Assembly: GCA_047629355.1 (NCBI GenBank)
Contig: JBLHWU010000085.1
Coordinates: 1-25,177, forward strand
DNA length: 25,177 nucleotides
Direction: 5' to 3'
Source of the DNA: CAYUNA01 sp047629355
GTDB taxonomy: Bacteria; Bacteroidota; Bacteroidia; Chitinophagales; Saprospiraceae
In this document: piece by piece, positions 1 through 7,636 of the stretch
How positions within the stretch are numbered: the stretch's first letter is position 1
How the letters are laid out: every line of letters begins with the position of its first letter
The notes under the pieces: model-generated
Databases searched by the model: none
Told to the model about the DNA's origin: nothing
Seen by the model: only the letters and a program-made list of their open reading frames with translations
Position numbers and translations under genes: made by a program

Positions 1-2
1 CT

Positions 3-83
3 AAAACCAGAGCAACAAAAGGCATTTTAAGCCATGTCTATGGAAAAATCGCTGCTTCTGCTGTTTTCTTGGCTATCTTTTAA
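3..83 (+). CDS. Possible C-terminal tail of a gene cut by the window edge
   Basis: Frame 3 is open from the window edge to a TAA at 81-83 and encodes 26 residues ending SAVFLAIF. The end is hydrophobic, so it could be the tail of a membrane protein. No family can be recognised from this length. The frame could be open by chance, so confidence is low. It runs in the same direction as lysS but is about 300 bases away, with a promoter candidate between them. Confidence 0.25.
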   Translation, partial: KTRATKGILSHVYGKIAASAVFLAIF

Positions 84-189
84 CTTTTAATTCGCATAAT
101 TTATGTCCAAGTACTTAGTTGGTACGTTTTGGTTTAAAAATAAATATTCACAAACGTAAACATTTGTTGGAACTTTTTCATTCTAATAA

Positions 190-216
190 TTGCTATTTTG
201 AAATTAAGTACCTTTG
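190..216 (+). promoter_or_regulatory. Candidate lysS promoter (TTG / TACCTTTG)
   Basis: TACCTTTG at 209-216 matches the Bacteroidota -7 consensus TAnnTTTG. A TTG at 190-192 lies 16 bases upstream, near the expected -33 position. Transcription would start near 222, giving a leader of about 170 nt that includes the inverted repeat at 300-378. The rest of the 84-391 gap is AT-rich and shows nothing else. Confidence 0.45.
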
Positions 217-299
217 TTTTTATAAAAAACAGGCACGAATAGCATTACTTTTATTGAAAAATCTATTTTTGCAAAAAAATTAAACATTAAAGCATAGCG

Positions 300-378
300 G
301 TCAAAAGTCAAAAGTCAGCAATCAGAAGGTTCAAAACAATGAAATCTTCTGATTACTGACTTCTGACGGCTGACTTCT
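300..378. repeat. GTCAG-heptad inverted repeat, copy 1
   Basis: Left arm: heptads GTCAAAA, GTCAAAA, GTCAGCA, ATCAGAA (300-327). Right arm (346-378): the complementary series of CTGA-type heptads. The inner 15 bases, 314-328 and 346-360, pair with one mismatch. The element lies in the lysS leader, ending 13 bases before the ATG. Related inverted repeats occur at 18193-18283 and 19928-20017. Confidence 0.8.
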
Positions 379-391
379 CGAAAAGAACAAT

Positions 392-2122
392 ATGCAATTA
401 TCAGAACAAGAAGTCATTCGAAGGGAAAACATGCAGAAAATTCAGGACTTGGGTTTCAATCCATTCCCCGCTGCACAATTTGAGGTGACTGCGCATTCGC
501 AGGACAGAACCACCGAACAATTTCAAACCAAACTGGCTAAACAATTAGAAGAAATCAAACACGTTGGTGAAGTTGGTGCAGCAAAATTACGGGATGCTTT
601 TTTTAAGAATAGAGGTAAGGCAGCGCAAGTTTTGACAGATGAAGCATTGGTTGCGGAGTTGAAGATTGCAGAAACAATTGAATTTGACGCAAGTGTCGGT
701 CGAGAAGCGATGGCATTGCAAGACTTTTTTGATGAAGCAAAAGCGGCGGCGATTGGTTCGACAGAGAAAGTACATATGGCAGGTCGTTTTATGGGACAAC
801 GTGGCCCGTTTGCTAAATTGCAGGATTCAGCAGGACGCATACAACTATATATAGGTAAAAAAGATTTGGGCGATACGGAAGAAGACATTGAGCGGTACAA
901 GAAATTGGTAAAATTGCTAGATATCGGTGATTTTATTGGTGTGGAAGGAGAATTTTTCGCTACAGGAACGGGAGAATTGTCTTTGAAAGTGAAAGAATTG
1001 ACCTTTTTGAGCAAGTCTTTGCGTCCATTACCGATTGTAAAAGTCGATAAGGAAGGGAACAAATATGATGAATTTACCGACCCAGAATTGCGGTACCGTC
1101 AGCGTTATGTTGACTTAACTGTCAATCCACAATACCGTGAAATTTTCATTAAAAGAAGTCGAATCGTACAAGCGATGCGCCGTTTTTTTGATGATAAAGG
1201 TTGGTTAGAAGTCGAAACACCAGTTTTGCAACCGATACATGGTGGCGCGGCTGCCCGTCCGTTTGAGACGCATCACAATACATTGGATATGCCTTTGTAT
1301 ATGCGGATTGCCAATGAATTGTATCTAAAAAGATTGATTGTTGGTGGCTTTGAAGGCGTTTATGAAATCGGAAAAATGTTTCGCAATGAAGGGATGGACA
1401 AGACGCACAATCCTGAATTTACGTCGATGGAAATCTATGTGGCGTACAAGGATTACATTTGGATGATGGAAATGGTTGAGCAATGTATCGAGTACATCGC
1501 TATGCAAGTGAACGGGACGACAGATGCGCAGATTGGCGATAATTTGATTCATTTCAAAGCACCATACGCGCGGATTAGCATGTACGATTCTATCGAAAAA
1601 TATACAGGCATCAATGTCTCTAAAATGGATGAAGCGGGACTTCGGACCGTTTGTAAGCAGCTGCATATTAAAGTGGATGATTCGATGGGTAAAGGAAAAT
1701 TGGTTGATGAAATCTTTGGCGAAAAAGTCGAAAGACACTTGATTCAACCGACTTATATTACTGATTATCCAATTGAAATGACTCCGCTGGCGAAAAAACA
1801 CCGTACTGAAGAAGGCTTGGTTGAACGTTTTGAATTATTCGTGAATGGAAAAGAAATCGCGAATGCGTACTCGGAGTTGAATGACCCTATTGACCAACGA
1901 CAGCGATTTGTTGACCAATCAGCTTTGGCAGAACGAGGTGATGATGAAGCGATGGTTTTGGACGAAGATTTCTTGCGTTCGTTGGAATACGGAATGCCGC
2001 CAACCTCTGGTTTGGGTATCGGAATTGACCGTTTAACGATGATGTTGACGAATCAAACTTCGATTCAAGAAGTCTTGTTTTTCCCGCAGATGAAAGCGGA
2101 GAGCCAAGAGGGTAAAGAATAA
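392..2122 (+). CDS. lysS: Lysyl-tRNA synthetase, class II
   Basis: Charges tRNA-Lys with lysine in the cytoplasm. The protein has 576 residues. The N-terminus (LSEQEVIRRENMQKIQDLG) and the OB-fold anticodon domain (about 126-205) are recognisable. The catalytic domain shows the class II motif 2 (FRNEGMDKTHNPEF, about 330-343, followed by SME) and motif 3 (GLGIGIDRL, 540-548), then the typical ending EVLFFPQM. Compared with the Bacteroides-type LysRS I know, residues about 40-120 look like an extra Lys/Ala/Glu-rich segment between the N-terminal helix and the OB fold. The stop codon is the first of a short run of GAATAA hexamers. The next gene is convergent. The function is secure; only the origin of the insertion is open. 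Confidence 0.98.
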   Translation: MQLSEQEVIRRENMQKIQDLGFNPFPAAQFEVTAHSQDRTTEQFQTKLAKQLEEIKHVGEVGAAKLRDAFFKNRGKAAQVLTDEALVAELKIAETIEFDASVGREAMALQDFFDEAKAAAIGSTEKVHMAGRFMGQRGPFAKLQDSAGRIQLYIGKKDLGDTEEDIERYKKLVKLLDIGDFIGVEGEFFATGTGELSLKVKELTFLSKSLRPLPIVKVDKEGNKYDEFTDPELRYRQRYVDLTVNPQYREIFIKRSRIVQAMRRFFDDKGWLEVETPVLQPIHGGAAARPFETHHNTLDMPLYMRIANELYLKRLIVGGFEGVYEIGKMFRNEGMDKTHNPEFTSMEIYVAYKDYIWMMEMVEQCIEYIAMQVNGTTDAQIGDNLIHFKAPYARISMYDSIEKYTGINVSKMDEAGLRTVCKQLHIKVDDSMGKGKLVDEIFGEKVERHLIQPTYITDYPIEMTPLAKKHRTEEGLVERFELFVNGKEIANAYSELNDPIDQRQRFVDQSALAERGDDEAMVLDEDFLRSLEYGMPPTSGLGIGIDRLTMMLTNQTSIQEVLFFPQMKAESQEGKE

Positions 2123-2153
2123 GAATAAGAATAAGAATAAATAATAAATGATG

Positions 2154-2190
2154 AATGATGAATGTGGGCACTTGTCTCACATTCATCATT
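2154..2190. terminator. Inverted repeat between convergent genes; possible bidirectional terminator
   Basis: A 13-bp perfect stem (AATGATGAATGTG at 2154-2166 with CACATTCATCATT at 2178-2190) lies between the lysS stop and the stop of the convergent gene at 2207. The loop is 11 nt and there is no strong T-run. Just upstream, about four copies of AAGAAT (2115-2139) begin at the lysS stop codon, followed by AATGATG heptads. Confidence 0.5.
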
Positions 2191-2206
2191 TATAGTTTAT
2201 CATTTA

Positions 2207-2689
2207 TCACTGCTTCAACGCTTCCAACGTTTTATACAATTCCCCTTCTTTTGAAATCAAGCAACCACCTTCCATCATTTTAAACAACTCCGCCTCACGA
2301 CCATCTTTATAGCCTTTTTCCGCTGTGTATAATTTCAATTCTGCATTGGTATTTTTGCCCAATTCCATCAACATTTCTTTAGAGAACTGAGTTTTAAAAT
2401 CGACAGCTGCTTCCCCTTCCACAAACAAACCCATCATTACGATTTTATCCGCCTGACAGTGAAAAGTTTTAATATCATTGGTCGTTTTAAACTCTAAATA
2501 TTCAATATTATTTAGCGTCTTTTCAAACACAACATCACTGAACCCTTCGAGCAATTCCTCTACCCTATTTTGGTCACTCACTTTTATCTTTTCCCAATCG
2601 TCCGCAGGAATGCTTTGGACCGCGAGAAAACGGATAAATTCAGCCTCCAATTCCTGCAATTCTTGCGTGGTTAGTCTTCTATATTTCAT
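2207..2689 (-). CDS. Conserved Bacteroidota protein, DUF6495-like
   Basis: A 160-residue soluble protein with no signal peptide or membrane segment. The opening MKYRRLTTQELQELEAEFIRF, with WEKIK at about 32-36, FSDVVF at about 50-55 and IEYLEFKT at about 62-69, resembles the DUF6495 family of conserved Bacteroidota proteins. The assignment is from memory of the family pattern and has no biochemical role attached. The protein is acidic and mixed alpha/beta in appearance. It is transcribed alone, convergent with lysS and divergent from the transglycosylase gene. A TATCTTTG promoter box lies 21 bases before the ATG, which supports this start. The molecular function is unknown. Confidence 0.85.
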   Translation of the reverse strand: MKYRRLTTQELQELEAEFIRFLAVQSIPADDWEKIKVSDQNRVEELLEGFSDVVFEKTLNNIEYLEFKTTNDIKTFHCQADKIVMMGLFVEGEAAVDFKTQFSKEMLMELGKNTNAELKLYTAEKGYKDGREAELFKMMEGGCLISKEGELYKTLEALKQ

Positions 2690-2709
2690 AAGTCAAAATT
2701 TTTGAGCAG

Positions 2710-2717
2710 CAAAGATA
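2710..2717 (-). promoter_or_regulatory. -7 box TATCTTTG for the DUF6495-like gene
   Basis: On the minus strand TATCTTTG (2717 to 2710) matches TAnnTTTG and would start transcription near 2703, giving a leader of about 14 nt. The -33 region has only a TTTC-like word about 21 bases upstream, so that half is weak. Confidence 0.5.
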
Positions 2718-2839
2718 GTGGATTTATTGAATTGAAACGTCCTTTTTTAGAAGGGAAATTTTAGGGATTGAGCCAAATTTTATTTCTTTCAGTTAAAATT
2801 TAGTTAAGTTTATTTGGAAACAGCTTATTAAATGTTCTA

Positions 2840-2874
2840 TTTTCAAAATAAAGATAATAAAAAACGTACTTTTG
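2840..2874 (+). promoter_or_regulatory. Candidate promoter, TACTTTTG, upstream of a short terminated leader
   Basis: TACTTTTG at 2867-2874, followed by CGCC, is a good match to the Bacteroidota -7 consensus. TTTTC at 2840-2844 is a weak -33 candidate. The predicted start near 2880 is about 260 bases before the likely ATG of the transglycosylase, and a terminator-like hairpin comes first (2936-2955). The 2690-3141 gap holds this promoter, the minus-strand promoter, the hairpin and a second promoter candidate. Confidence 0.5.
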
Positions 2875-2923
2875 CGCCGATTTTGAAAAATAAATTAAAC
2901 TTTTTTTTAAAGTGTTTCGTTTT

Positions 2924-2955
2924 ACTAATGGAATTAGGCATTAGTGCCTTTTTTT
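2924..2955 (+). terminator. Terminator-like hairpin with a competing stem
   Basis: AGGCA (2936-2940) pairs with TGCCT (2945-2949) across TTAG and runs directly into seven T (2949-2955), the form of an intrinsic terminator. An alternative stem, ACTAATG (2924-2930) with CATTAGT (2939-2945), would exclude it. It sits between a promoter and the transglycosylase gene, so it could end a short RNA or attenuate readthrough. Confidence 0.45.
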
Positions 2956-3066
2956 ATGGATAAAATACCTGAACCTGACACCTACACTTTATTGAACAAA
3001 CTGATTATGAACAGTAAAAATCCTAATAATAACAGTCTTTTTACGACTGTTAAAAGTTACATATTA

Positions 3067-3096
3067 TTGTTATTTACAATATTGGATTACTTTTTG
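3067..3096 (+). promoter_or_regulatory. Proximal promoter candidate for the transglycosylase gene
   Basis: TTG at 3067-3069 and TACTTTTTG at 3088-3096 are 18 bases apart. The -7 word has one extra base relative to TAnnTTTG. Transcription would start near 3103, about 40 bases before the ATG at 3142, which fits the lipoprotein start chosen here. Confidence 0.35.
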
Positions 3097-3141
3097 CAAG
3101 CGAAGGATGAACGTATTAAAACAAAAATAAAAGTATCTCCC

Positions 3142-4350
3142 ATGAATATTTCAAAATTGACATTGCTTGCAGCAGTGCTAATCACGGTTAGTATTGGTTG
3201 TCAAGATTCGGCTACTTCGTCAAGTGAAATTGGTGTTGAAGCAAATATACCCAATGCCGCAGTTGGCAAATTAGTTAAAACCACCCATCAAAGATACCGC
3301 AACGGCAAAATTAAAAACGCCGAAAAGATGCCTTCTATTTTTACGGAATCTTCTTTCGATACCTTAAGCTTCCCAACGATTGATGAAAAAATGATTCAGG
3401 CTTTAACGAATCAATTGGATGCCTTGAAAAAGCGCAAAACCAAGAAGAATCAGCGCATTGCTGGCTTGGATGTTTCGATTGAAAAACTGGAAGAAACGAT
3501 TCAGTTGCTGATAAACCATGCTGACAATCCAGCATTGTTAAAATCTCTGCTTACCGCACATCAAACTTGGGGGAAAGATAAGAAAGGGAACGTCAAATTT
3601 ACGGGATATTTTACACCGATTGTTCGGGTAAAAAAGCAGAAAGATTCGCTTTATCAATATCCTTTTTATGCGAGTCCAGAAAATTGGGAAGGTTCTTTAC
3701 CGACTCGAAAACAAATTGATAGCGAAGGAGTATTAAAAGGGCGAGGTTTAGAAATTGCTTATGCTTCCAACCCTGTCGATGTTTATTACATGCAGTTGCA
3801 GGGATCAGGCTTTATCAAATTTGTAGAAACGGGCGAAAAAATACTGCTTCGTTATGATGGTTCGAATAGGAAAAGATATAGAAGTATTGAAACTTATTTG
3901 GCGCGTCGAGATGATTTAAAAATCCGCAATTTATCCAATACTGGCGTGAAAAATTTCCTCCTTAAAAATTTAGATATTCGACAAGACGTTTTGAATCACA
4001 ATCCATCTTATGCCTTTTTCAGACCAAGTAAATCTTCCGTAAAAGGTGCAGGTGGTGTGCCTTTGATGGCGAGTGTTTCGATAGCTGCAGATCCTAAATA
4101 TTTCCCAATTGGTAGCGTTGCCTTGGCTTCCATTCCAATTTATAACAAAAAAGGAAAGATTGATTACCACGAATATCGTTTACTATTGGCGCAGGATGTC
4201 GGTGGTGCAATACGTGGTGCTGGGCATGTAGATATTTATTCTGGTGTTGGTCCAAAAGGAAAAACCTTGGCTTCCCAGCGGCATCATTATGGTCAACTAT
4301 GGTTGTTGTTGCCGCAAGAGAATCATCAATTGGCTTTGAATTCGTTGTAG
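3142..4350 (+). CDS. mltA: MltA-family membrane-bound lytic murein transglycosylase (lipoprotein)
   Basis: Cleaves the MurNAc-GlcNAc bond of peptidoglycan, forming 1,6-anhydro ends; expected at the inner face of the outer membrane. I chose the ATG at 3142 (402 residues) because it gives a lipoprotein signal, MNISKLTLLAAVLITVSIGC, with Cys20 as the lipidated residue. The frame is open back to a GTG at 2944, but that would bury the signal. The MltA domain starts around GYFTPIVRV and continues through LQGSG. The C-terminal 3D-type barrel carries AQDVGGAIRGAGHVDIYSG, which contains the catalytic Asp region, and ends near HHYGQLWLLLP. A charged segment (KKRKTKKN) precedes the domain. A strong terminator follows directly, so the gene is probably monocistronic. 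Confidence 0.93.
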   Translation: MNISKLTLLAAVLITVSIGCQDSATSSSEIGVEANIPNAAVGKLVKTTHQRYRNGKIKNAEKMPSIFTESSFDTLSFPTIDEKMIQALTNQLDALKKRKTKKNQRIAGLDVSIEKLEETIQLLINHADNPALLKSLLTAHQTWGKDKKGNVKFTGYFTPIVRVKKQKDSLYQYPFYASPENWEGSLPTRKQIDSEGVLKGRGLEIAYASNPVDVYYMQLQGSGFIKFVETGEKILLRYDGSNRKRYRSIETYLARRDDLKIRNLSNTGVKNFLLKNLDIRQDVLNHNPSYAFFRPSKSSVKGAGGVPLMASVSIAADPKYFPIGSVALASIPIYNKKGKIDYHEYRLLLAQDVGGAIRGAGHVDIYSGVGPKGKTLASQRHHYGQLWLLLPQENHQLALNSL

Positions 4351-4358
4351 AAATTTGG

Positions 4359-4400
4359 AAAAATAGGAGCATCTCTAAGAAATGCTCCTATTTTTTTTTT
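4359..4400 (+). terminator. Intrinsic terminator of the transglycosylase gene
   Basis: ATAGGAGCAT (4363-4372) pairs perfectly with ATGCTCCTAT (4382-4391) across a 9-nt loop, flanked by A- and T-runs; ten T follow (4391-4400). It begins 9 bases after the stop codon. Confidence 0.92.
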
Positions 4401-4464
4401 GAAAAATTTGAAATCAAGTATTTCAAGTGACGTATTAAAATTGAAGGTTCTACCCTCATTACCT

Positions 4465-4685
4465 ATCCACGAAGTGGATGAATATGAGTAGCCCCGAATG
4501 CAATTTGGGGGCATTTGATGAAACGCAACAATCCTGAAGGGATTGAATATGAATAACCGCAGATGAAATCTGTGGAAAGTAAAGCAAGGTATAACAACTC
4601 TGGAGGAGTTGAATATTACCCCATAAAGGCTTAACTCCTCCAGAGTTGCGACATACTTTTTTATCATTCTTCGGATTTCATCCGA
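4465..4685. repeat. Tandem array of short hairpins with GAATATGA-type linkers
   Basis: Three head-to-tail units each have a hairpin, a linker like GAATATGANTANCC, and usually a second hairpin. Unit 1: ATCCAC/GTGGAT at 4465-4479, then CCCC/GGGG at 4492-4510. Unit 2: CAATCC/GGATTG-type stem at 4529-4545, then CCGCAGAT/ATCTGTGG at 4557-4575. Unit 3: CAACTC/GAGTTG at 4595-4611, whose sequence also pairs with 4633-4648. A reversed unit, TCGGATTTCATCCGA then GGTTATTCCTATTC, lies at 4671-4699. The hairpin sequences change but the pairing and linker persist. Repeats of this kind are common in Bacteroidota. The 4351-5013 gap otherwise holds the terminator and the MITE-like element. Confidence 0.8.
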
Positions 4686-4813
4686 GGTTATTCCTATTCG
4701 ACTACTTGGTAGTTATTAAGTACTTACCAGAAGTAATAACCCAATTTTGACCATTACCTTACGCAACTTTTCTCCTTTCAAATAAGAACTTTCCGTAGTT
4801 TTACACTTCATTA

Positions 4814-4996
4814 TTAGTACCGATAAAATAATAAGTCCGACAAGTTAGACAAGTTAGACAAGTTAGACAGTGGATAATTTTTCTTAGTTTTTACTTGAAA
4901 GAAGGATAATTGTTGATACTTTGACTGATTTCAAGTGAAAAATTAGGGAAATTTACCCTGTCTAAGTGGCGGAGTTATTTTTTTATCGTTACTTAA
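4814..4996. mobile_element. MITE-like element, copy a
   Basis: The left end TTAGTACCGATAAAATAATA (from 4814) is an imperfect inverted match to the right end, which finishes TTATCGTTACTTAA at 4996; the terminal repeats are about 35 bp. Positions 4865-4996 match 16725-16855 with only about nine differences by eye. Inside, TTTTTACTTGAAA and TTTCAAGTGAAAAA form a nested inverted repeat. There is no coding capacity. The right end abuts the next gene; a frame reading from GTG 4966 would translate the terminal repeat. Confidence 0.75.
4841..4867. repeat. Three tandem copies of CAAGTTAGA
   Basis: The 9-mer CAAGTTAGA is repeated exactly three times inside the left part of the MITE-like element. Its sister copy at 16693 lacks this expansion. 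Confidence 0.9.
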
Positions 4997-5013
4997 TATC
5001 AAAACTACGTCTT

Positions 5014-7629
5014 ATGCTTTCGATTCGAGTTTCCATTTTTAAATTATTTACAACTTCCATACTCTTCATTTTACTTTTTTCAAATTGTAAAAATGAAGGA
5101 ACCAATCAGTCAGAGATTTCTAATAATCGCTTAGAAGCTAAACACGGACCAAGTGACCATTTTTTCACCCAAAGAGCTTATCCTGACAAAGAATTGAGCA
5201 TCAAAGCCTACGAAACTGCACTTTTCACAGCAATGCAAGAAGCAGCGGAGAAAGATGGTGCTGGTTTCGATGACGAATGGACAACCCAAGGACCAGGCAA
5301 TATCGGCGCGCGTATCAATGCAATTGCCATTCATCCGACTAATGAAGCCATCGTTTTTGCGGGATTTTCACACGGTGGTTTATGGAAAACTACAGACGGC
5401 GGCGGCGATTGGCAGCCCGTTTTTGACGACCAACCTTATTTGGCAATTAGTGCGATTGCCTTTGACCAAAATAATCCTGACCATATGTGGGTCGGTACGG
5501 GGGATGAAAATATTTCAGGTTTTCCATTCATTGGCGACGGAATTTATAAAAGTGAAGATGGTGGGGAAACATGGACGCACAAGGGCTTGACCGAACAAAG
5601 AATCGTTACAAGAATCATTATTGACCCAACGGATAGCAACCGCATTTATGCAGCAACGATGGGAATTCCTTTTGAAAGAAATAACGACCGAGGACTTTAT
5701 CGTACTACGGATGGCGGTGATACTTGGGAGCAAGTTTTGTTTATCAGCGACCAAGCGGGTATTATTGATATGGTGATTGACCCGTTTGATGCACAGACAA
5801 TTTATGCTTCGGGCTGGGATAGAATTCGGAACAATGGCGAGTCCTTGATTACGGGTCCTGGTGCAAAAATTTATAAAACGACGGATGGTGGAGACAATTG
5901 GACGATGCTGGAAGGTGGCTTGCCAACGGATGATTTAGGCCGTACCGGTTTAGCAATTTCTCAACTAATACCAGGCTTAGTTTATGTAATGTATGTAGGT
6001 CAAAATTCACAATTATTTGAAATTTTAAAAACAACGGATAGTGGTGAAACTTGGACGCCTATTCCAACTTCAGAAGATAATAACTTCTTAGATTCAGGTG
6101 CATTGGGTGGCTTTGGCTGGTATTTTGGGCAGATTCGCGTGAATCCTAGCGATGACAATGATATTTTCTTGTTGGGTGTCGATTTATGGCGAACACAGGA
6201 TGCTGGTGAAAACTGGTTTAAAAGTGCACCGCCGTGGTGGCAATATGATGTACATGCAGACAAACACGATTTGCAATTTTCGCAAGATGGATTTGCTTAC
6301 TTGGGTACAGATGGCGGTTTATATCGTTCCAATGAAGCAGGCGATGGTTGGGAAGACATTGAAAACATTCCGACAACGCAATTTTATCGAGTAGCTTACA
6401 ATCCCCACAATCCTGATTTTTACTATGGTGGTGCGCAAGACAATGGAACGACAGGCGGAAACATGGACGATATCAACGAATGGGAACGGATTTTTGGCGG
6501 CGATGGTTTTCAAGCTATTTTTCATCCATTTACACCTGATGTTTTTTATGTAGAAACACAAAACGGTAATATTTCAATGACCACGGACGGTGGACAAAGT
6601 TACGAGACAGGAGACGAAGGTATTGATTTTTCTGACCGGCGAAATTGGGATATGCCCTATATTATGGACCCGACGAATCCCGCGAACTTTTATGCAGGGA
6701 CTTACCGAGTCTATAAATCAACAGCAGGCGTCACCCCGTTTTACGAGCCAATTAGTGATATTTTGACCGATACTATTGGCCCTGCGCCTGATGCAGGACG
6801 TTATCATACAATTACGACTTTGTCAAAATCAGCCTTGAATGACCAGATTCTATACGTTGGAACGACCGATGGCAATGTTTGGAATACGCTTGACGACGGC
6901 GATACATGGAATGAAATTACCAACGATTTACCAGAGCGATATGTGACTGAAGTGAAAGCTTCACCAACGGTTGAAAATGGCGTTTATGTGGCTCATTCTG
7001 GGTATAAGGATGGCGAAGACATTCCACATTTACATTACTCTAGCGATAATGGAAATAGCTGGACAAACCTTTCCGCTAATCTCCCACAATTGGCAATTAA
7101 TGACATTTATATTTTACCAAATCATCAAGATTCTGTGATTTTTGTGGGTACCGATGGTGGTGTTTATGCAACTTTGGATAGCGGTGAAAATTGGGACCGC
7201 GTAGGCTCAAATATGCCATTTATTCCTATTTATGATTTGGAATACAATCCTGTTAAAAATGAAATCTTTGCCGGAACATTCGCTCGGTCGATTATGTCCT
7301 ATTCTATTGATTCTCTAGTATTTGTAGAACCACAAGATACCGTTATCATCAATACCAATGAAGTATTTGCCAAAGCGAAACCGACGTTAAAAATATATCC
7401 TTCCCCTGCCGTTGAGGAGATTTCGATTGCTTTTTACAATAGTGAATTTGGGAAGGAATCGGAGTTGGTGATTTTGGATGTGAGTGGAAAGGTTGTGTTG
7501 CGAAGTCAATTTCAAAAGGATGGAGAAGTGGTAGAAAAAATGGATGTTTCTGAGTTAATTTCGGGGACTTATTTTGTCAAAGTGAAGACGCGGCATACAG
7601 TGAGAAGTGGGCAGTTTATTAAAAATTAA
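5014..7629 (+). CDS. Secreted Asp-box (BNR) beta-propeller protein with T9SS type A sorting domain
   Basis: I chose ATG 5014 (871 residues) because it opens a lipoprotein-type signal, MLSIRVSIFKLF...LFSNC; the frame extends to GTG 4966 but those codons lie in the MITE terminal repeat. About eleven Asp-box motifs (TTDGGDTW, SEDGGETW, TLDSGENW and similar) run from about residue 125 to 735, the pattern of multi-bladed propellers seen in sortilin-like and GH74-like proteins. The last about 85 residues (from LKIYPSPAVEEI through SGTYFVKV) form a T9SS C-terminal domain, predicting export across the outer membrane. A lipobox and a T9SS tail together are unusual. No catalytic residues of a specific hydrolase family can be assigned, so the substrate is unknown. 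Confidence 0.9.
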   Translation: MLSIRVSIFKLFTTSILFILLFSNCKNEGTNQSEISNNRLEAKHGPSDHFFTQRAYPDKELSIKAYETALFTAMQEAAEKDGAGFDDEWTTQGPGNIGARINAIAIHPTNEAIVFAGFSHGGLWKTTDGGGDWQPVFDDQPYLAISAIAFDQNNPDHMWVGTGDENISGFPFIGDGIYKSEDGGETWTHKGLTEQRIVTRIIIDPTDSNRIYAATMGIPFERNNDRGLYRTTDGGDTWEQVLFISDQAGIIDMVIDPFDAQTIYASGWDRIRNNGESLITGPGAKIYKTTDGGDNWTMLEGGLPTDDLGRTGLAISQLIPGLVYVMYVGQNSQLFEILKTTDSGETWTPIPTSEDNNFLDSGALGGFGWYFGQIRVNPSDDNDIFLLGVDLWRTQDAGENWFKSAPPWWQYDVHADKHDLQFSQDGFAYLGTDGGLYRSNEAGDGWEDIENIPTTQFYRVAYNPHNPDFYYGGAQDNGTTGGNMDDINEWERIFGGDGFQAIFHPFTPDVFYVETQNGNISMTTDGGQSYETGDEGIDFSDRRNWDMPYIMDPTNPANFYAGTYRVYKSTAGVTPFYEPISDILTDTIGPAPDAGRYHTITTLSKSALNDQILYVGTTDGNVWNTLDDGDTWNEITNDLPERYVTEVKASPTVENGVYVAHSGYKDGEDIPHLHYSSDNGNSWTNLSANLPQLAINDIYILPNHQDSVIFVGTDGGVYATLDSGENWDRVGSNMPFIPIYDLEYNPVKNEIFAGTFARSIMSYSIDSLVFVEPQDTVIINTNEVFAKAKPTLKIYPSPAVEEISIAFYNSEFGKESELVILDVSGKVVLRSQFQKDGEVVEKMDVSELISGTYFVKVKTRHTVRSGQFIKN

Positions 7630-7636
7630 AAATTCT

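Noticed and set aside
523..1062. Long minus-strand frame inside lysS
   Set aside because: It is antisense to a confidently identified gene and shows no protein family character.
2944..3141. N-terminal extension of the transglycosylase from GTG 2944
   Set aside because: The start lies inside a terminator-like hairpin, and the extension would bury the lipoprotein signal that begins at 3142.
4326..4667. 113-codon frame on the minus strand
   Set aside because: It runs through the transglycosylase terminator and the hairpin array and encodes repeat-derived residues such as GYSYSS; no promoter or protein-like character.
4841..4867. CAAGTTAGA triple repeat as a CRISPR-like array
   Set aside because: The units are contiguous without spacers and only 9 bases long.
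5255..5590. Alternate-frame ORF inside the BNR gene
   Set aside because: It is a shadow of the Asp-box repeats in another frame.
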